Source: Amycolatopsis acidicola
Lineage (GTDB): Bacteria; Actinomycetota; Actinomycetes; Mycobacteriales; Pseudonocardiaceae
Reading direction: 5' to 3'
Length of the DNA: 64,000 nt
Assembly: GCF_007713735.2 (NCBI RefSeq)
Contig: NZ_VMNW02000001.1
Location: 186,001 to 250,000, forward strand
Part shown: piece by piece, positions 49,208-57,638 of the stretch
Position numbering within the stretch: the first letter of the stretch is position 1
Layout of the letters: every line of letters begins with the position of its first letter
Translations under genes and position numbers: made by a program
Notes under the pieces: model-generated
The model's input: the letters and a program-made list of their open reading frames with translations, nothing else
Databases searched by the model: none
Told to the model about the DNA's origin: nothing

Positions 49208-50374
49208 GTGCGGAGGTCCACCAGCGCACCGCGCAAGGACTGGCAGCGAATCGTCGAAGAGCAGGGGTTGGTGTTCGGCACGCCGGCCCGCTACGGCACC
49301 GGCAAGGACCGCCCGTACTGGGACGAGTCGGTGCACTACGTGCTGGAGATGGACGAGGTCCTCTCCCTCGAGGCCGACGTCGAGCTGCTGCATTCGATGT
49401 GTCTCGAGGCCGTCGACAACGTCGTGCTGACCGAGCGGTACCGCGAGTTCGGCATCCCGGAATGGGTCTGGCCGCACATCGCCGACTCGTGGAAACGCCG
49501 TGACCCGCACGTCTACGGCCGCTTCGACCTGCGCTACGACGGCAGCGGCCCGGCCAAGCTGCTGGAGTACAACGCCGACACCCCGACGTCGCTGCTGGAG
49601 GTGTCGGTGCTGCAGTGGCACTGGAAGACCGAGGTCTTCCCGGACGACGACCAGTGGAACTCGGTGCACGAGCGGCTCGTCGAGCGCTGGGGCGAGATCC
49701 GGGAGTTGTTGCCCGGCAACGATTTGTACTTCACCTGGTCCACCGCCGACCCCACCGGCGAGGACCACATCACCACCTCCTACCTGCAGGAGACGGCGGC
49801 CGAGGCTGGGCTGGACACGGTCGGCCTCGCCATCGAGGAGATCGGCTGGGACCCGCTGCTGAAGCGGTTCGTCGACCTCGAAGAGGCGCCGATGAACACC
49901 GTCGTGAAGCTCTACCCGTGGGAATGGGTGGTGGACGAGGAGTTCGGCAGGCACGCCGTCGAGACGCTCCCGCGCACGCTGTGGATAGAGCCGCTGTGGA
50001 AGATGCTGCTGTCCAACAAGACGCTGCTGGCCGTGCTGTGGGAGAACTATCCCGGCCACCCGAACCTGCTGCCTGCCTTCGCCGACGATCCCGGCCTGCT
50101 CACCGAGTACGTGCGCAAGCCGAAGCTGGGGCGTGAAGGCGCGAACGTGCAGATCGTCGCCACCGGCTACGAGACCGAGACCCCGGGCGTCTACGGCGAG
50201 GAGGGCTTCGTCTACCAGGCCTTCGACCCGCTGCCCGAGTTCGACGGCTTCCGTCCCGCGCTGGGCGCGTGGATCGTCGGCGACTCCTCGGCCGGGCTGG
50301 GCATCAGGGAGACGGCCGGACTGGTGACCGACGACGGTGCCGCGTTCGTCCCCCACCGCATCCCGGAATCGTGA
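49208..50374 (+). CDS. Glutathionylspermidine synthase-like ATP-grasp enzyme (YgiC/YjfC type)
   Basis: A 388-residue ATP-grasp ligase related to the synthetase half of glutathionylspermidine synthase, without the amidase domain. Seen: YGRFDLRYDGSGPAKLLEYN and ADTPTSLLEVSVLQWHWK near the N terminus, EDHITTSYLQETAAEAGLD, and the late KPKLGREGANVQI substrate/ATP loop. GTG 49208 follows the upstream stop without any gap. Actinobacteria do not make glutathionylspermidine, so the product is probably a different amide, perhaps on an envelope molecule. It sits between YgiB-like and DUF350 genes. Confidence 0.9.
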   Translation: MRRSTSAPRKDWQRIVEEQGLVFGTPARYGTGKDRPYWDESVHYVLEMDEVLSLEADVELLHSMCLEAVDNVVLTERYREFGIPEWVWPHIADSWKRRDPHVYGRFDLRYDGSGPAKLLEYNADTPTSLLEVSVLQWHWKTEVFPDDDQWNSVHERLVERWGEIRELLPGNDLYFTWSTADPTGEDHITTSYLQETAAEAGLDTVGLAIEEIGWDPLLKRFVDLEEAPMNTVVKLYPWEWVVDEEFGRHAVETLPRTLWIEPLWKMLLSNKTLLAVLWENYPGHPNLLPAFADDPGLLTEYVRKPKLGREGANVQIVATGYETETPGVYGEEGFVYQAFDPLPEFDGFRPALGAWIVGDSSAGLGIRETAGLVTDDGAAFVPHRIPES

Positions 50375-50417
50375 TAAACCCTCCGCATTCACCCACACGG
50401 ACCTACTGGGAGATCCT

Positions 50418-50870
50418 GTGATCACCAATCTCGCGCTGGCCGACACGTTCGGCTCCGATCTCGTCAAGGGGATCGGCGCGATCCTGCTCTACGGCGTCGT
50501 CGGACTGCTGTTGATGCTGGTCGGCTTCTACGCGATCGACTGGACCACCCCGGGCAAACTGTCCGCGTTGGTGCACCGCGGGCTGCCGAACGCGGTGATC
50601 GTCACCGCGTCCGGGATGCTGTCGATGGCCTTCATCGTCGTCGTCGCGATCTTCAACTCCGCGAGCGATCTCACCGAGGGACTCATCACATCGCTGGTGT
50701 ACGGCCTGCTCGGGATCGTCGTGCAGGTGCTGGCGGTGCGGCTGCTGGAGTGGGCGACCCGCATCGACGTGGGCTCGACCATCGAAAGCGAGACGTTCGC
50801 GCCGGCCAGCGTGGTCGTCGCGGCCGCGCACCTGGCGCTCGGCCTCGTGGTCGCGGTGGGCATTTCGTAA
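50418..50870 (+). CDS. DUF350 membrane protein (YjfL-like)
   Basis: A 150-residue polytopic membrane protein of the DUF350 family with four predicted helices arranged as two similar hairpins (IGAILLYGVVGLLLMLVGFY and VIVTASGMLSMAFIVVVAIF, then the second pair). GTG 50418 has a GGGAG site upstream. YjfL, a DUF350 protein, lies in the same E. coli operon as YjfM and YjfC, so this window carries the three-part set in order. DUF350 proteins are linked with PspA-type membrane stress systems; the biochemical role is not settled. Confidence 0.88.
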   Translation: MITNLALADTFGSDLVKGIGAILLYGVVGLLLMLVGFYAIDWTTPGKLSALVHRGLPNAVIVTASGMLSMAFIVVVAIFNSASDLTEGLITSLVYGLLGIVVQVLAVRLLEWATRIDVGSTIESETFAPASVVVAAAHLALGLVVAVGIS

Positions 50871-50916
50871 CTCGGGTGGGTTGGGCCCGCAGGCGCGGAC
50901 CCCTAGGGTTGACGGC

Positions 50917-51822
50917 GTGCGCCTGCTGAGGACACCGGAAGACCGGTTCGAGGACCTGCCCGATTTCGACTTCCCGACCCTGTACGCGGACATCGAGAAC
51001 CCGAGAGACGGCATCGTCCGGATCGCCTACGTCGAGGCGGGACCGGCGGACGGGCCGGTGGTGTTGCTCCTGCACGGCGAGCCGAGCTGGTCGTACCTGT
51101 ACCGCCGGATGCTGCCCGTGCTGGCCGACGCTGGTATCCGCGCCATCGCGCCCGACCTGGTCGGTTTCGGTCGTTCGGACAAGCCGGGCGACATCGTCGA
51201 CCACACCTACGCGCGGCACGTCGAGTGGATGCGCGCGCTCGCGTTCGACGCGCTCGACCTGCGTGACGTCACGCTGGTGGGCCAGGACTGGGGCGGGCTG
51301 ATCGGGCTGCGCCTCGTGGCGGAGAACCCGGGCCGCTTCGTGAAGGTGGTCGCGGCGAACACCGGGCTGCCCAGCGGCGACTACGACATGCCCGAGGTGT
51401 GGCACGCGTTCCGCCGCACCGTGGAGAACGCCCAGATCCTGGACATCGGCAGGCTCGTGCAGTCGGGCTGCCGCCGTGAGCTCACCGAAGCCGAGCGCGC
51501 GGCCTACGACGCGCCGTTCCCGAACGAGATGTACAAGGCGGGCCCGCGCGCGATGCCCGGGCTGGTGCCGATCACCCCGGACGACCCGGCGAGCGCGGCG
51601 AACCGCCGTGCCTGGGAAACACTGACCGGGCTGGACATCCCGTTCCTGTGCGCCTTCTCCGACGGAGACCCGATCACCGGCGGGATGGCCCCGGTCCTCA
51701 AGCGCGCCATGAAGGGCGCCGCGGGCCTGGACCATCCCACCGTGACCGGTGCGGGACATTTCCTGCAGGAGGACGGCGGTGAACAGCTGGGCCGGATCGT
51801 CGCGGACTTCGTGCGCGACTGA
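50917..51822 (+). CDS. Haloalkane dehalogenase
   Basis: A 301-residue alpha/beta-hydrolase of haloalkane dehalogenase type, which replaces a halogen with a hydroxyl through an alkyl-enzyme ester. Seen: oxyanion motif HGEPSWSY (53-60), nucleophile Asp124 in VGQDWGG with the adjacent halide-binding Trp, an acid in CAFSDGDPI, and the base His in GAGHFLQED. The arrangement is closest to subfamily HLD-I. GTG 50917 (reads MRLLRTPEDRFEDLPDF) is the usual start of this family. It may act on natural halogenated or epoxide-like substrates. Confidence 0.9.
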   Translation: MRLLRTPEDRFEDLPDFDFPTLYADIENPRDGIVRIAYVEAGPADGPVVLLLHGEPSWSYLYRRMLPVLADAGIRAIAPDLVGFGRSDKPGDIVDHTYARHVEWMRALAFDALDLRDVTLVGQDWGGLIGLRLVAENPGRFVKVVAANTGLPSGDYDMPEVWHAFRRTVENAQILDIGRLVQSGCRRELTEAERAAYDAPFPNEMYKAGPRAMPGLVPITPDDPASAANRRAWETLTGLDIPFLCAFSDGDPITGGMAPVLKRAMKGAAGLDHPTVTGAGHFLQEDGGEQLGRIVADFVRD

Positions 51823-51831
51823 GCCCGCTGA

Positions 51832-52689
51832 TCAGCGGCGGTCCTGGCCGCGGCGGTGCTGATCGTCCTGCATCTCGATCTGCTCCTTGCGGACCTGGCC
51901 GGAGACGGTCTGCTCCTCGGTGACGTCGTCCTTGCGCAGCCGGACGCGTTCCTTGGCGACGGTCTCCTTCTCGACCTTGGGCCGTTCCTCGTGCAGGATC
52001 ATGTCCTGCTGCTCTTCGTGGATGCGTGCGTCGCCGGGCTTGGCGTCGGTGATCGGCTCACGTTCGAGGCGCACCTCCTCGTGCGTGACCGGCACGGTGA
52101 CCTGCTGCTCCTCGGTGACGGTGTACTTGCGCAGCCGCACATGGCCGCTCTCGACCGACTCCGTGCCGACCCGCAGCTGCTCCTCGGAACGAGTCATGCT
52201 CTCGCCGGCGTTTTCCTTGCCACGGCTGGGGCCGGTCGCTTCGCGGTCACGGTTTTCGTTGCCGCGCATGGCTTCCTGCTGACCGCGCATGGCCTGCTGC
52301 TGACCGGCCGCGCCCTGCCGCCGGTCACGCGGTGCGTTCGTGCCCTGCCTGCCACGGTTTTCCGCCGAAGTCCGCGGCAGCGGCATCCCATAGTAGTGGT
52401 AGAGCTGCGCACTGTCCTGTTCGGACAGATGCTGTCCCGCGTCGGTGCGCGGCGCGTCGGAAACCTTGTCCTTCGAGACCTGCACGTGCAGGCCGTCGTT
52501 GTCGAGGCTCGCGCCGCGCAGCGGGACGAAGCTTTCCTTCTGCCCGAACATCCCGGTCTTGACGGTCACCCACTCCGGCTGCCTGGTGTCGTCGGCCAGG
52601 TAGACGGTGCCGACCTTCCCGATCTTCTTGCCCTCGGGGTCGACCACGGCGTTCTCGGTCAGTTCCTCGGGACGAAGCATGCCAGTCAT
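51832..52689 (-). CDS. PRC-barrel / DUF2382 (YsnF/AvaK-type) stress protein
   Basis: A 285-residue protein: an N-terminal PRC-barrel (about 8-85, NAVVDPEGKKIGKVGTVYL), a Gln/Arg/Asn-rich low-complexity middle (about 105-165, with near-repeats QQAMRG and QQEAMRG), and a C-terminal DUF2382 domain (about 168-275). The DUF2382 part contains charged strand repeats (ESGHVRLRKYTVTEEQ, KERVRLRKDDVTEEQ). Such proteins are general-stress proteins in actinobacteria and firmicutes. ATG 52689 has AAAGGAAA upstream. No partner gene is adjacent. Confidence 0.9.
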   Translation of the reverse strand: MTGMLRPEELTENAVVDPEGKKIGKVGTVYLADDTRQPEWVTVKTGMFGQKESFVPLRGASLDNDGLHVQVSKDKVSDAPRTDAGQHLSEQDSAQLYHYYGMPLPRTSAENRGRQGTNAPRDRRQGAAGQQQAMRGQQEAMRGNENRDREATGPSRGKENAGESMTRSEEQLRVGTESVESGHVRLRKYTVTEEQQVTVPVTHEEVRLEREPITDAKPGDARIHEEQQDMILHEERPKVEKETVAKERVRLRKDDVTEEQTVSGQVRKEQIEMQDDQHRRGQDRR

Positions 52690-52787
52690 GGTGGTTTCCT
52701 TTCCCGGTTGGCTGGAGCGTCCACCTAGGACATTCCGGTAACCGGGTGCCGGGAAACTGACACCTTCGTGCCACGCCCGCCTGAGGG

Positions 52788-54077
52788 TCAGGAGATCGTG
52801 CCGTCCTTGTTTATCTTCGAGAATCCGGTGTAGGGCACCAGCGCTTCCGGCAGCACGATCGAGCCGTCGGCCTGCTGGTTCTGCTCGATCAGGGCCACCA
52901 GGGTGCGGCCGATCGGCAGGCCCGAGGCGTTGAGCGTGGCGACCGCGCCGCGCTTGCCGTCCTTGCCCTTGCCACGGATGTTCGCGCGCCTGGCCTGGAA
53001 GACCCCGGTGTCCGAGGCGCTGGAGATCTCGCGGTAGGTCTGCTGGCTCGGCATCCAGACCTCGACGTCGTAGGTGATCTGCGCGGAGAAACCGATGTCG
53101 CCCGCCGGCAGCTTGATCACGCGGTACGCCAGGCCGAGCCGCTGCAGCGGGGCCTCGGCGTGGGTGAGGATCTCTTCGAGCGCCTCGCGTGACTTCTCCG
53201 CCTCGACGAACTGCACGAGCTCGACTTTCGAGAACTCGTGCTGCCGGATCAAACCGCGGGTGTCACGCCCGTACGAGCCGGCCTCCGAGCGGAAGCACGG
53301 AGTGTGCGCGGTGTACCTCAGCGGGAGGTCCTCCAGCTGGAGCAGCTCGCCCGCGTGCAGGTTGACCAGCGGCACTTCGGCGGTCGGGATCAGGAACAGC
53401 TCGCGCTCGGCGACCCCGGTGCGGAAGAGGTCCTCCTCGAACTTCGGCAGCTGACCCGTTCCCGTCATGGTCTGGCGGGTGACCAGCGCGGGCAGCGAGA
53501 ACTCGGTGTAGCCGTGCTCGCGGGTGTGGATGTCGAGGAAGAACGCGGCCAGCGCGCGCTCCAGCCGGGCGCCGGCGTTCTTGAACACCGCGAACCGCGG
53601 GCCGGACAGCTTCGTGGCGCGGCCGAGGTCCAGGAACCCGGCGCGCTCGCCGAGGTCGACGTGGTCGAGCACCTCGAAGTCGAACTCCGGCGGGGTGCCC
53701 CACCGGCGGACCTCCTCGGCGTACTCCTCGGTGGCGCCGTCGGGCAGCTCGTCCAGCGGGAGGTTCGGGATGCCCAGCAGCAGCTCGTTGAGCTCGGTCT
53801 CGACCTCGCGCTGCTCCTCTTCCAGCTCGCCGATGCGCACCTTGAGCTGGCGGGCCTCCTCGCGCAGGCCGGTGATGTCCTCGCCGCGGCGGGCGGCGGC
53901 CTGTACGTCGGCGGCGGCCTTCTTGGACCGCGCCCGCGCCTGGTCGCCCTGGCCGATGACCTCGGACCGCCTGCTCACCAGCTTGCCGAGGCGGTCGGTG
54001 TCGAGCACATACCCGCGGCGGCGCAGCTTGGCGGCCGCGTCCGTGGCGGGATCGAGCAGCAGGCGGGCGTCGTGCAT
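52788..54077 (-). CDS. serS: Seryl-tRNA synthetase of non-actinobacterial type
   Basis: A 429-residue class II seryl-tRNA synthetase with an N-terminal coiled-coil tRNA arm (about 30-105), motif 2 FRSEAGSYGRDTRGLIRQHE and motif 3 GRTLVALIEQNQ. The sequence follows the E. coli/Bacillus pattern (MTGTGQLPKFEEDLF, LIPTAEVPLVNLH) rather than the usual actinobacterial one (for example LTSTSNCTTFQARR in M. tuberculosis). At the serine-site loop it reads ISSASDTGVFQARR, differing from the common ISSCSN form. It may be a second, possibly resistance-associated SerRS. ATG 54077 (MHDARLLLDP) fits the family start. Confidence 0.92.
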   Translation of the reverse strand: MHDARLLLDPATDAAAKLRRRGYVLDTDRLGKLVSRRSEVIGQGDQARARSKKAAADVQAAARRGEDITGLREEARQLKVRIGELEEEQREVETELNELLLGIPNLPLDELPDGATEEYAEEVRRWGTPPEFDFEVLDHVDLGERAGFLDLGRATKLSGPRFAVFKNAGARLERALAAFFLDIHTREHGYTEFSLPALVTRQTMTGTGQLPKFEEDLFRTGVAERELFLIPTAEVPLVNLHAGELLQLEDLPLRYTAHTPCFRSEAGSYGRDTRGLIRQHEFSKVELVQFVEAEKSREALEEILTHAEAPLQRLGLAYRVIKLPAGDIGFSAQITYDVEVWMPSQQTYREISSASDTGVFQARRANIRGKGKDGKRGAVATLNASGLPIGRTLVALIEQNQQADGSIVLPEALVPYTGFSKINKDGTIS

Positions 54078-54150
54078 TGGTACTCCAGGTACGAGCCGGT
54101 TTGGGTGCACCCAGCGTATCCAGTGCGACCAGCACGTTTTCCCGGACCCG

Positions 54151-54912
54151 CTACGCCGCCCCGACGATCTTGGGCGCGGCCGGGAAACTGCCTTCGGGGA
54201 CCAGCACCCCGGCCTCCTCCATCGCGGCCCACATGGTCACCTGGTTCGCGGTCAGCACGGGCAGGCCGAGCCGCCCGGCGAGCGGCGCGACGAGGTCGTA
54301 GGTGGGCACGTTGGTGCAGCTGACGAACAGCGCGTCGGCGCCGGTGGTGTTGACCCCGCTGACCGCGGCGAGCACCTCGCGGTACGACATCTTCCAGATG
54401 TCCCCGAGCTTCCCGAGCCCGAGGCTGCCGGACGTGGTGATGCCGTACTCGGCGAGAAAACTCAGCAGCCGCCCGGTCACGTCGTCGACGTACGGCGTGA
54501 TCACGGCGAGCCGGCGCACGCCGAGCCGTTCGCAGGCCCTGATCAGCGCGCCGGAGGTGGTGACAGCGGCGGGCGCACCCGCTTCGAGCATGTCCCGCAC
54601 CAGCGCGCGTTCCCCGGCCGCGCCACCGACGAAACTCCCCGACGTGCAGGCGTAGGCGACCACCAGCGGCTCCGGCACCAGCACGTCGCGGGTCGCGCGG
54701 CGGACTCCGTGCGGGTCGCCGAGCGCCTGCGCCAGGCGGACGGTCACCGGCTCCGGCAGGTAGGGCAGCCGGGTGGTGTGCAGGCAGACCTGCTCGGGCA
54801 CCCAGCGCCACAGTTCGCGGTCGAGCGCGAAGTCGAACGGGGCCACGACCCCGATACCGGTCTGCACCGGGAGCGCGATTTCGAAGGGATTGCTGATCGT
54901 CACCGTGGTCAC
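54151..54912 (-). CDS. Asp/Glu racemase superfamily protein, maleate isomerase/arylmalonate decarboxylase type
   Basis: A 253-residue protein of the Asp/Glu racemase superfamily. Two cysteine loops mark the active site: YACTSGSFVGG (about 88-98) and VSCTNVPTYD (about 196-205), as in maleate cis-trans isomerases and arylmalonate decarboxylases. Segment GVRRLAVITPYVDDVTGRL links the two symmetrical halves. The substrate is unknown. GTG 54912 begins MTTVTISNPF. It lies 73 bases from serS on the same strand and may be transcribed with it. Confidence 0.87.
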   Translation of the reverse strand: MTTVTISNPFEIALPVQTGIGVVAPFDFALDRELWRWVPEQVCLHTTRLPYLPEPVTVRLAQALGDPHGVRRATRDVLVPEPLVVAYACTSGSFVGGAAGERALVRDMLEAGAPAAVTTSGALIRACERLGVRRLAVITPYVDDVTGRLLSFLAEYGITTSGSLGLGKLGDIWKMSYREVLAAVSGVNTTGADALFVSCTNVPTYDLVAPLAGRLGLPVLTANQVTMWAAMEEAGVLVPEGSFPAAPKIVGAA

Positions 54913-54982
54913 CGCCTAGCGCGTTCGCCTCATCTGCACATGCCGGACACGCTAGGTTCGGTCTGCGAAAAGGAAGTCCGGC

Positions 54983-55549
54983 GTGAGTAACCGGTCTGTT
55001 AAACCTGCGGGAGGGGGAGGCGTGCGAGGTGCGGCGATGGCGGCGGTACTGGCCGTCGCGGTTCTGGCGACCGGGTGCACGGCGGAGCTGTCCGGGAGCG
55101 CGCAGCCGGAGCCGGGCCGGGTCACGGTCACGCCAGCGGCGTCGACCGACCCGTGCGCGATGCTCACCACGGACGAGGCGGGGCAGCTGGGCCTGGCAGG
55201 CCCGGGCACGCCGATCGCGGCGCAGCCGAGTTCACGGGTGCCCGCCAGCTGCGAGTGGCGCTCGCCGGATCCCGAGGCCTCCCTCGACGATTCGGTACAG
55301 GTCTACTACAGCACGGATCTCAACATCGGCGAGTACTTCTCCCAGCAGCCGACCGGGCAGGAGGAGTTCGGCGGGGTCAGCTGGGGCAACTACCCGAGCA
55401 TCCTCGGCAAGGTCATGTGCAACCTGGCCGTCTCACTTTCAGACACCTCGTTCGTCGCGATCACGGGGCAGAACTTCGCCGACCCCGCCAAGGCCTGCGA
55501 CTACGCGCGCAAGGCCGCGCCGATCGTCGCTACGCACCTACCTCGTTGA
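54983..55549 (+). CDS. DUF3558 lipoprotein
   Basis: A 188-residue secreted lipoprotein: positively charged start, hydrophobic stretch and lipobox VLATGC, then a DUF3558 domain (DPCAMLTTDEAGQLGLAG, SCEWRSPDPEA, NFADPAKACDYARKAAPIV). DUF3558 proteins are common in Pseudonocardiaceae and mycobacteria; function unknown. GTG 54983 follows AGGAAG by about 8 bases. The 3' end overlaps the convergent lhgO gene by 20 bases. Confidence 0.9.
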   Translation: MSNRSVKPAGGGGVRGAAMAAVLAVAVLATGCTAELSGSAQPEPGRVTVTPAASTDPCAMLTTDEAGQLGLAGPGTPIAAQPSSRVPASCEWRSPDPEASLDDSVQVYYSTDLNIGEYFSQQPTGQEEFGGVSWGNYPSILGKVMCNLAVSLSDTSFVAITGQNFADPAKACDYARKAAPIVATHLPR

Positions 55550-56711
55550 CCACGTGCTTCGCGATCTCCAGCGCGCTCGTCGCGGCGGGGGAAGGCGCGT
55601 TCAGCACGTGCACCTGGTGCGGCGCCGTCTCGATGAGGAAGTCGTCGACCAGTGAGCCGTCCGGGTACAGCGCCTGCGCCCGGACGCCGGAGCCGTGCCG
55701 CACGATGTCGTCCGGGCCGACGGCCGGGACGAGCCGGGCGAGGCTTTCGGCGAAGCGGCGTTTGGACAGTGACCGCAGGATCTCTTCGAGGCCGGTCGGG
55801 TACGCGTACTTGCGGGCGAGCTTCCACGAGCCGGGAAACCGTGCCACGTCGGCGATATCGGCCGGGGAGAAGTCGCGCCAGCGGTAGCCTTCGCGGCGTA
55901 GCGCGAGCACGGCGTTGGGCCCCGCGTGCACGCTGCCGTCGAGCATGCGGGTGAGGTGCACGCCGAGGAACGGCAGCGTCGGGTCCGGCACCGGGTAGAT
56001 CAGGCCGCGCACGAGGTGGCGGCGTTCCGGGCGCAGTTCGTAGTACTCGCCGCGGAAGGGGACTATCCGCGCGCGCGGCCGGACGCCCGCCAGCTCGGCC
56101 ACCCGGTCCGACTGCAGGCCGGCGCAGTTCACCAGCGCGTCCGCCTTCAGCACGGCGTCGCCGGTCGCGATCTCGACGCCGCCTGCGTGACCCGGCCGGA
56201 TGCCGAGCGCCGCCGTGCGCAGGCGCAGGTCCGCGCCCTTCTCGGCGAGCAGCCGGACGAGCGCGGCACAGACGCCGGGGAAGTCGATGACGCCGGTGGA
56301 CTCGACCCGCAACGCCTGTACGCAGGACACCTCGGGCTCGTACTCCAGCGCTTCCTCGCGGGTGATCAGCTTCGCCGGGACGCCGTTGGCTTCGGCTCGT
56401 TCGGCGAGCACACCGAGCGCGGGCAGCTCCGCTTCGTCGGTGGCGAGGACGAGCTTGCCGCAGACCTCGACGCCGACCCCGTTCGCGCGCGCGAAGTCCA
56501 CAATGGACTTGTTGCCCGCGACGGACATCCTGGCCTTGGCCGAGCCCGGTTTGTAGTACAGCCCGGCGTGCACGACGTTGGAATTGTGCCCCGTCTGGTG
56601 TGTCGCCCAGTGATTTTCCTTCTCCAGCACCGTTACGTCGGTACCGCGGCTGACGAGCTCCCACGCCACGGCCAGCCCCAGTATCCCGCCGCCGATCACG
56701 ACCACGCGCAT
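55530..56711 (-). CDS. lhgO: L-2-hydroxyglutarate oxidase
   Basis: A 393-residue FAD-dependent oxidase of the DAO family. Dinucleotide motif VIGGGILGLAVAWELVSRG at the N terminus, the ENHWATHQTGHNSNVVHAG region characteristic of LhgO, and GLIYPVPDPTLPFLGVHLTR later. LhgO oxidises L-2-hydroxyglutarate to 2-oxoglutarate and passes electrons to the membrane quinone pool. ATG 56711 (MRVVVIGGG) is the obvious start. It is not clustered with other lysine or glutarate catabolism genes here. Confidence 0.94.
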   Translation of the reverse strand: MRVVVIGGGILGLAVAWELVSRGTDVTVLEKENHWATHQTGHNSNVVHAGLYYKPGSAKARMSVAGNKSIVDFARANGVGVEVCGKLVLATDEAELPALGVLAERAEANGVPAKLITREEALEYEPEVSCVQALRVESTGVIDFPGVCAALVRLLAEKGADLRLRTAALGIRPGHAGGVEIATGDAVLKADALVNCAGLQSDRVAELAGVRPRARIVPFRGEYYELRPERRHLVRGLIYPVPDPTLPFLGVHLTRMLDGSVHAGPNAVLALRREGYRWRDFSPADIADVARFPGSWKLARKYAYPTGLEEILRSLSKRRFAESLARLVPAVGPDDIVRHGSGVRAQALYPDGSLVDDFLIETAPHQVHVLNAPSPAATSALEIAKHVVNEVGA

Positions 56712-56750
56712 TCGCCCAGGGTACGGGTTGCGGCGCCGGGTGCCCAGCTC

Positions 56751-57284
56751 TCAGCGCGCGATCCGCCGCGCGATCACGACCCCGGCACCGAGCAGGACGA
56801 CCCCGCCCGCGACCCAGACCCACACCGGCACGGTGCTCTCGTCGCCCGCAGGCGCGCCGGCCACCGCCGACTGCCCCTGCGCCGGGGTCCCCGTGCCGGC
56901 GACGGTGAGGGTGAACGTGTAGGAGCCCGAAACGGGGTGCCCGTCCTCGGAGACGATGTGGTAGGCCACCGTGTACTCGCCCGCGGGCCCGAGCGGCCGC
57001 AGCGGCACGGAGATCTTCTCCGCGGAAACCGTCGCGGCGCCGTTCTGCCATTGGGACGTCTTGTCCGGTCCGGTGACGACGAGCTCGTTGAACCCGGACT
57101 CGATCGGCTCGTTGAACGTCAGCTCCACTGTGGACGGACTCGCCGTCAGGGAGGCTCCGGCGGCCGGGCTGCTGGACTCCAGGACGTTGTGCGCGTCGGC
57201 GGCGCGTGTCCCGGCGAGCAGGAGCGCACCCAGCACGAAGACGAGTGAAACGCCCCTGATCAGCAGGTTTTTCTTTCGTGGCAC
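56751..57284 (-). CDS. CopC-domain copper-binding membrane protein
   Basis: A 177-residue CopC-type protein. The signal peptide is cleaved after ADA, leaving His32 as the mature N terminus (HNVLESSSP), the first ligand of the Cu(II) site; the other ligands lie in EDGHPVSGSY (Asp and His). A C-terminal membrane helix (VWVWVAGGVVLLGAGVVIA) anchors it. GTG 57284 has GGAAGAAA upstream. It is divergent from an operon with a CopD-like protein and two cupredoxins, so the locus is dedicated to extracytoplasmic copper. Confidence 0.92.
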   Translation of the reverse strand: MPRKKNLLIRGVSLVFVLGALLLAGTRAADAHNVLESSSPAAGASLTASPSTVELTFNEPIESGFNELVVTGPDKTSQWQNGAATVSAEKISVPLRPLGPAGEYTVAYHIVSEDGHPVSGSYTFTLTVAGTGTPAQGQSAVAGAPAGDESTVPVWVWVAGGVVLLGAGVVIARRIAR

Positions 57285-57638
57285 CGTTTCTTCCGTCCTG
57301 AACGGGGAACTCCGCGTCGTTCCCGGTCGTTCGGACACTAGTGGCCGCCGCCGCGAGGGCAAGGGGACGCCTGTAACGGCCGGATGAACAGGTGCTCACC
57401 GCCACCGCCGGCCGGAGCCGTCGATCGCACCGGTGAAGGGTCCACAGAGGATTGATCTTGGGGTGTTTCACCGTGGGCTCGTGCCCCGAGGGCGAGCCAC
57501 TTTACCGCTGCTTCACAGAGCGGTAAACGCCCGAAACAAGCGGACTGGTCTGATCTGGCCCGTCGGTGGGCATCGTCCAAACGGTCCACCGGGCAGGCAA
57601 ATTTCTTCCCTTGCACGCGAACTTCGAGGAAGTGACTG
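57285..57638. promoter_or_regulatory. Divergent control region of the copper locus
   Basis: This 354-base gap between CopC and the six-gene operon has no convincing gene. It contains a perfect 9-bp inverted repeat, TTTACCGCT at 57501-57509 and AGCGGTAAA at 57519-57527, about 110 bases before the operon start. The AT content rises around 57590-57620 (CAAATTTCTTCC). The repeat is a candidate operator. I do not recognise a CsoR or CueR site. Confidence 0.5.
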
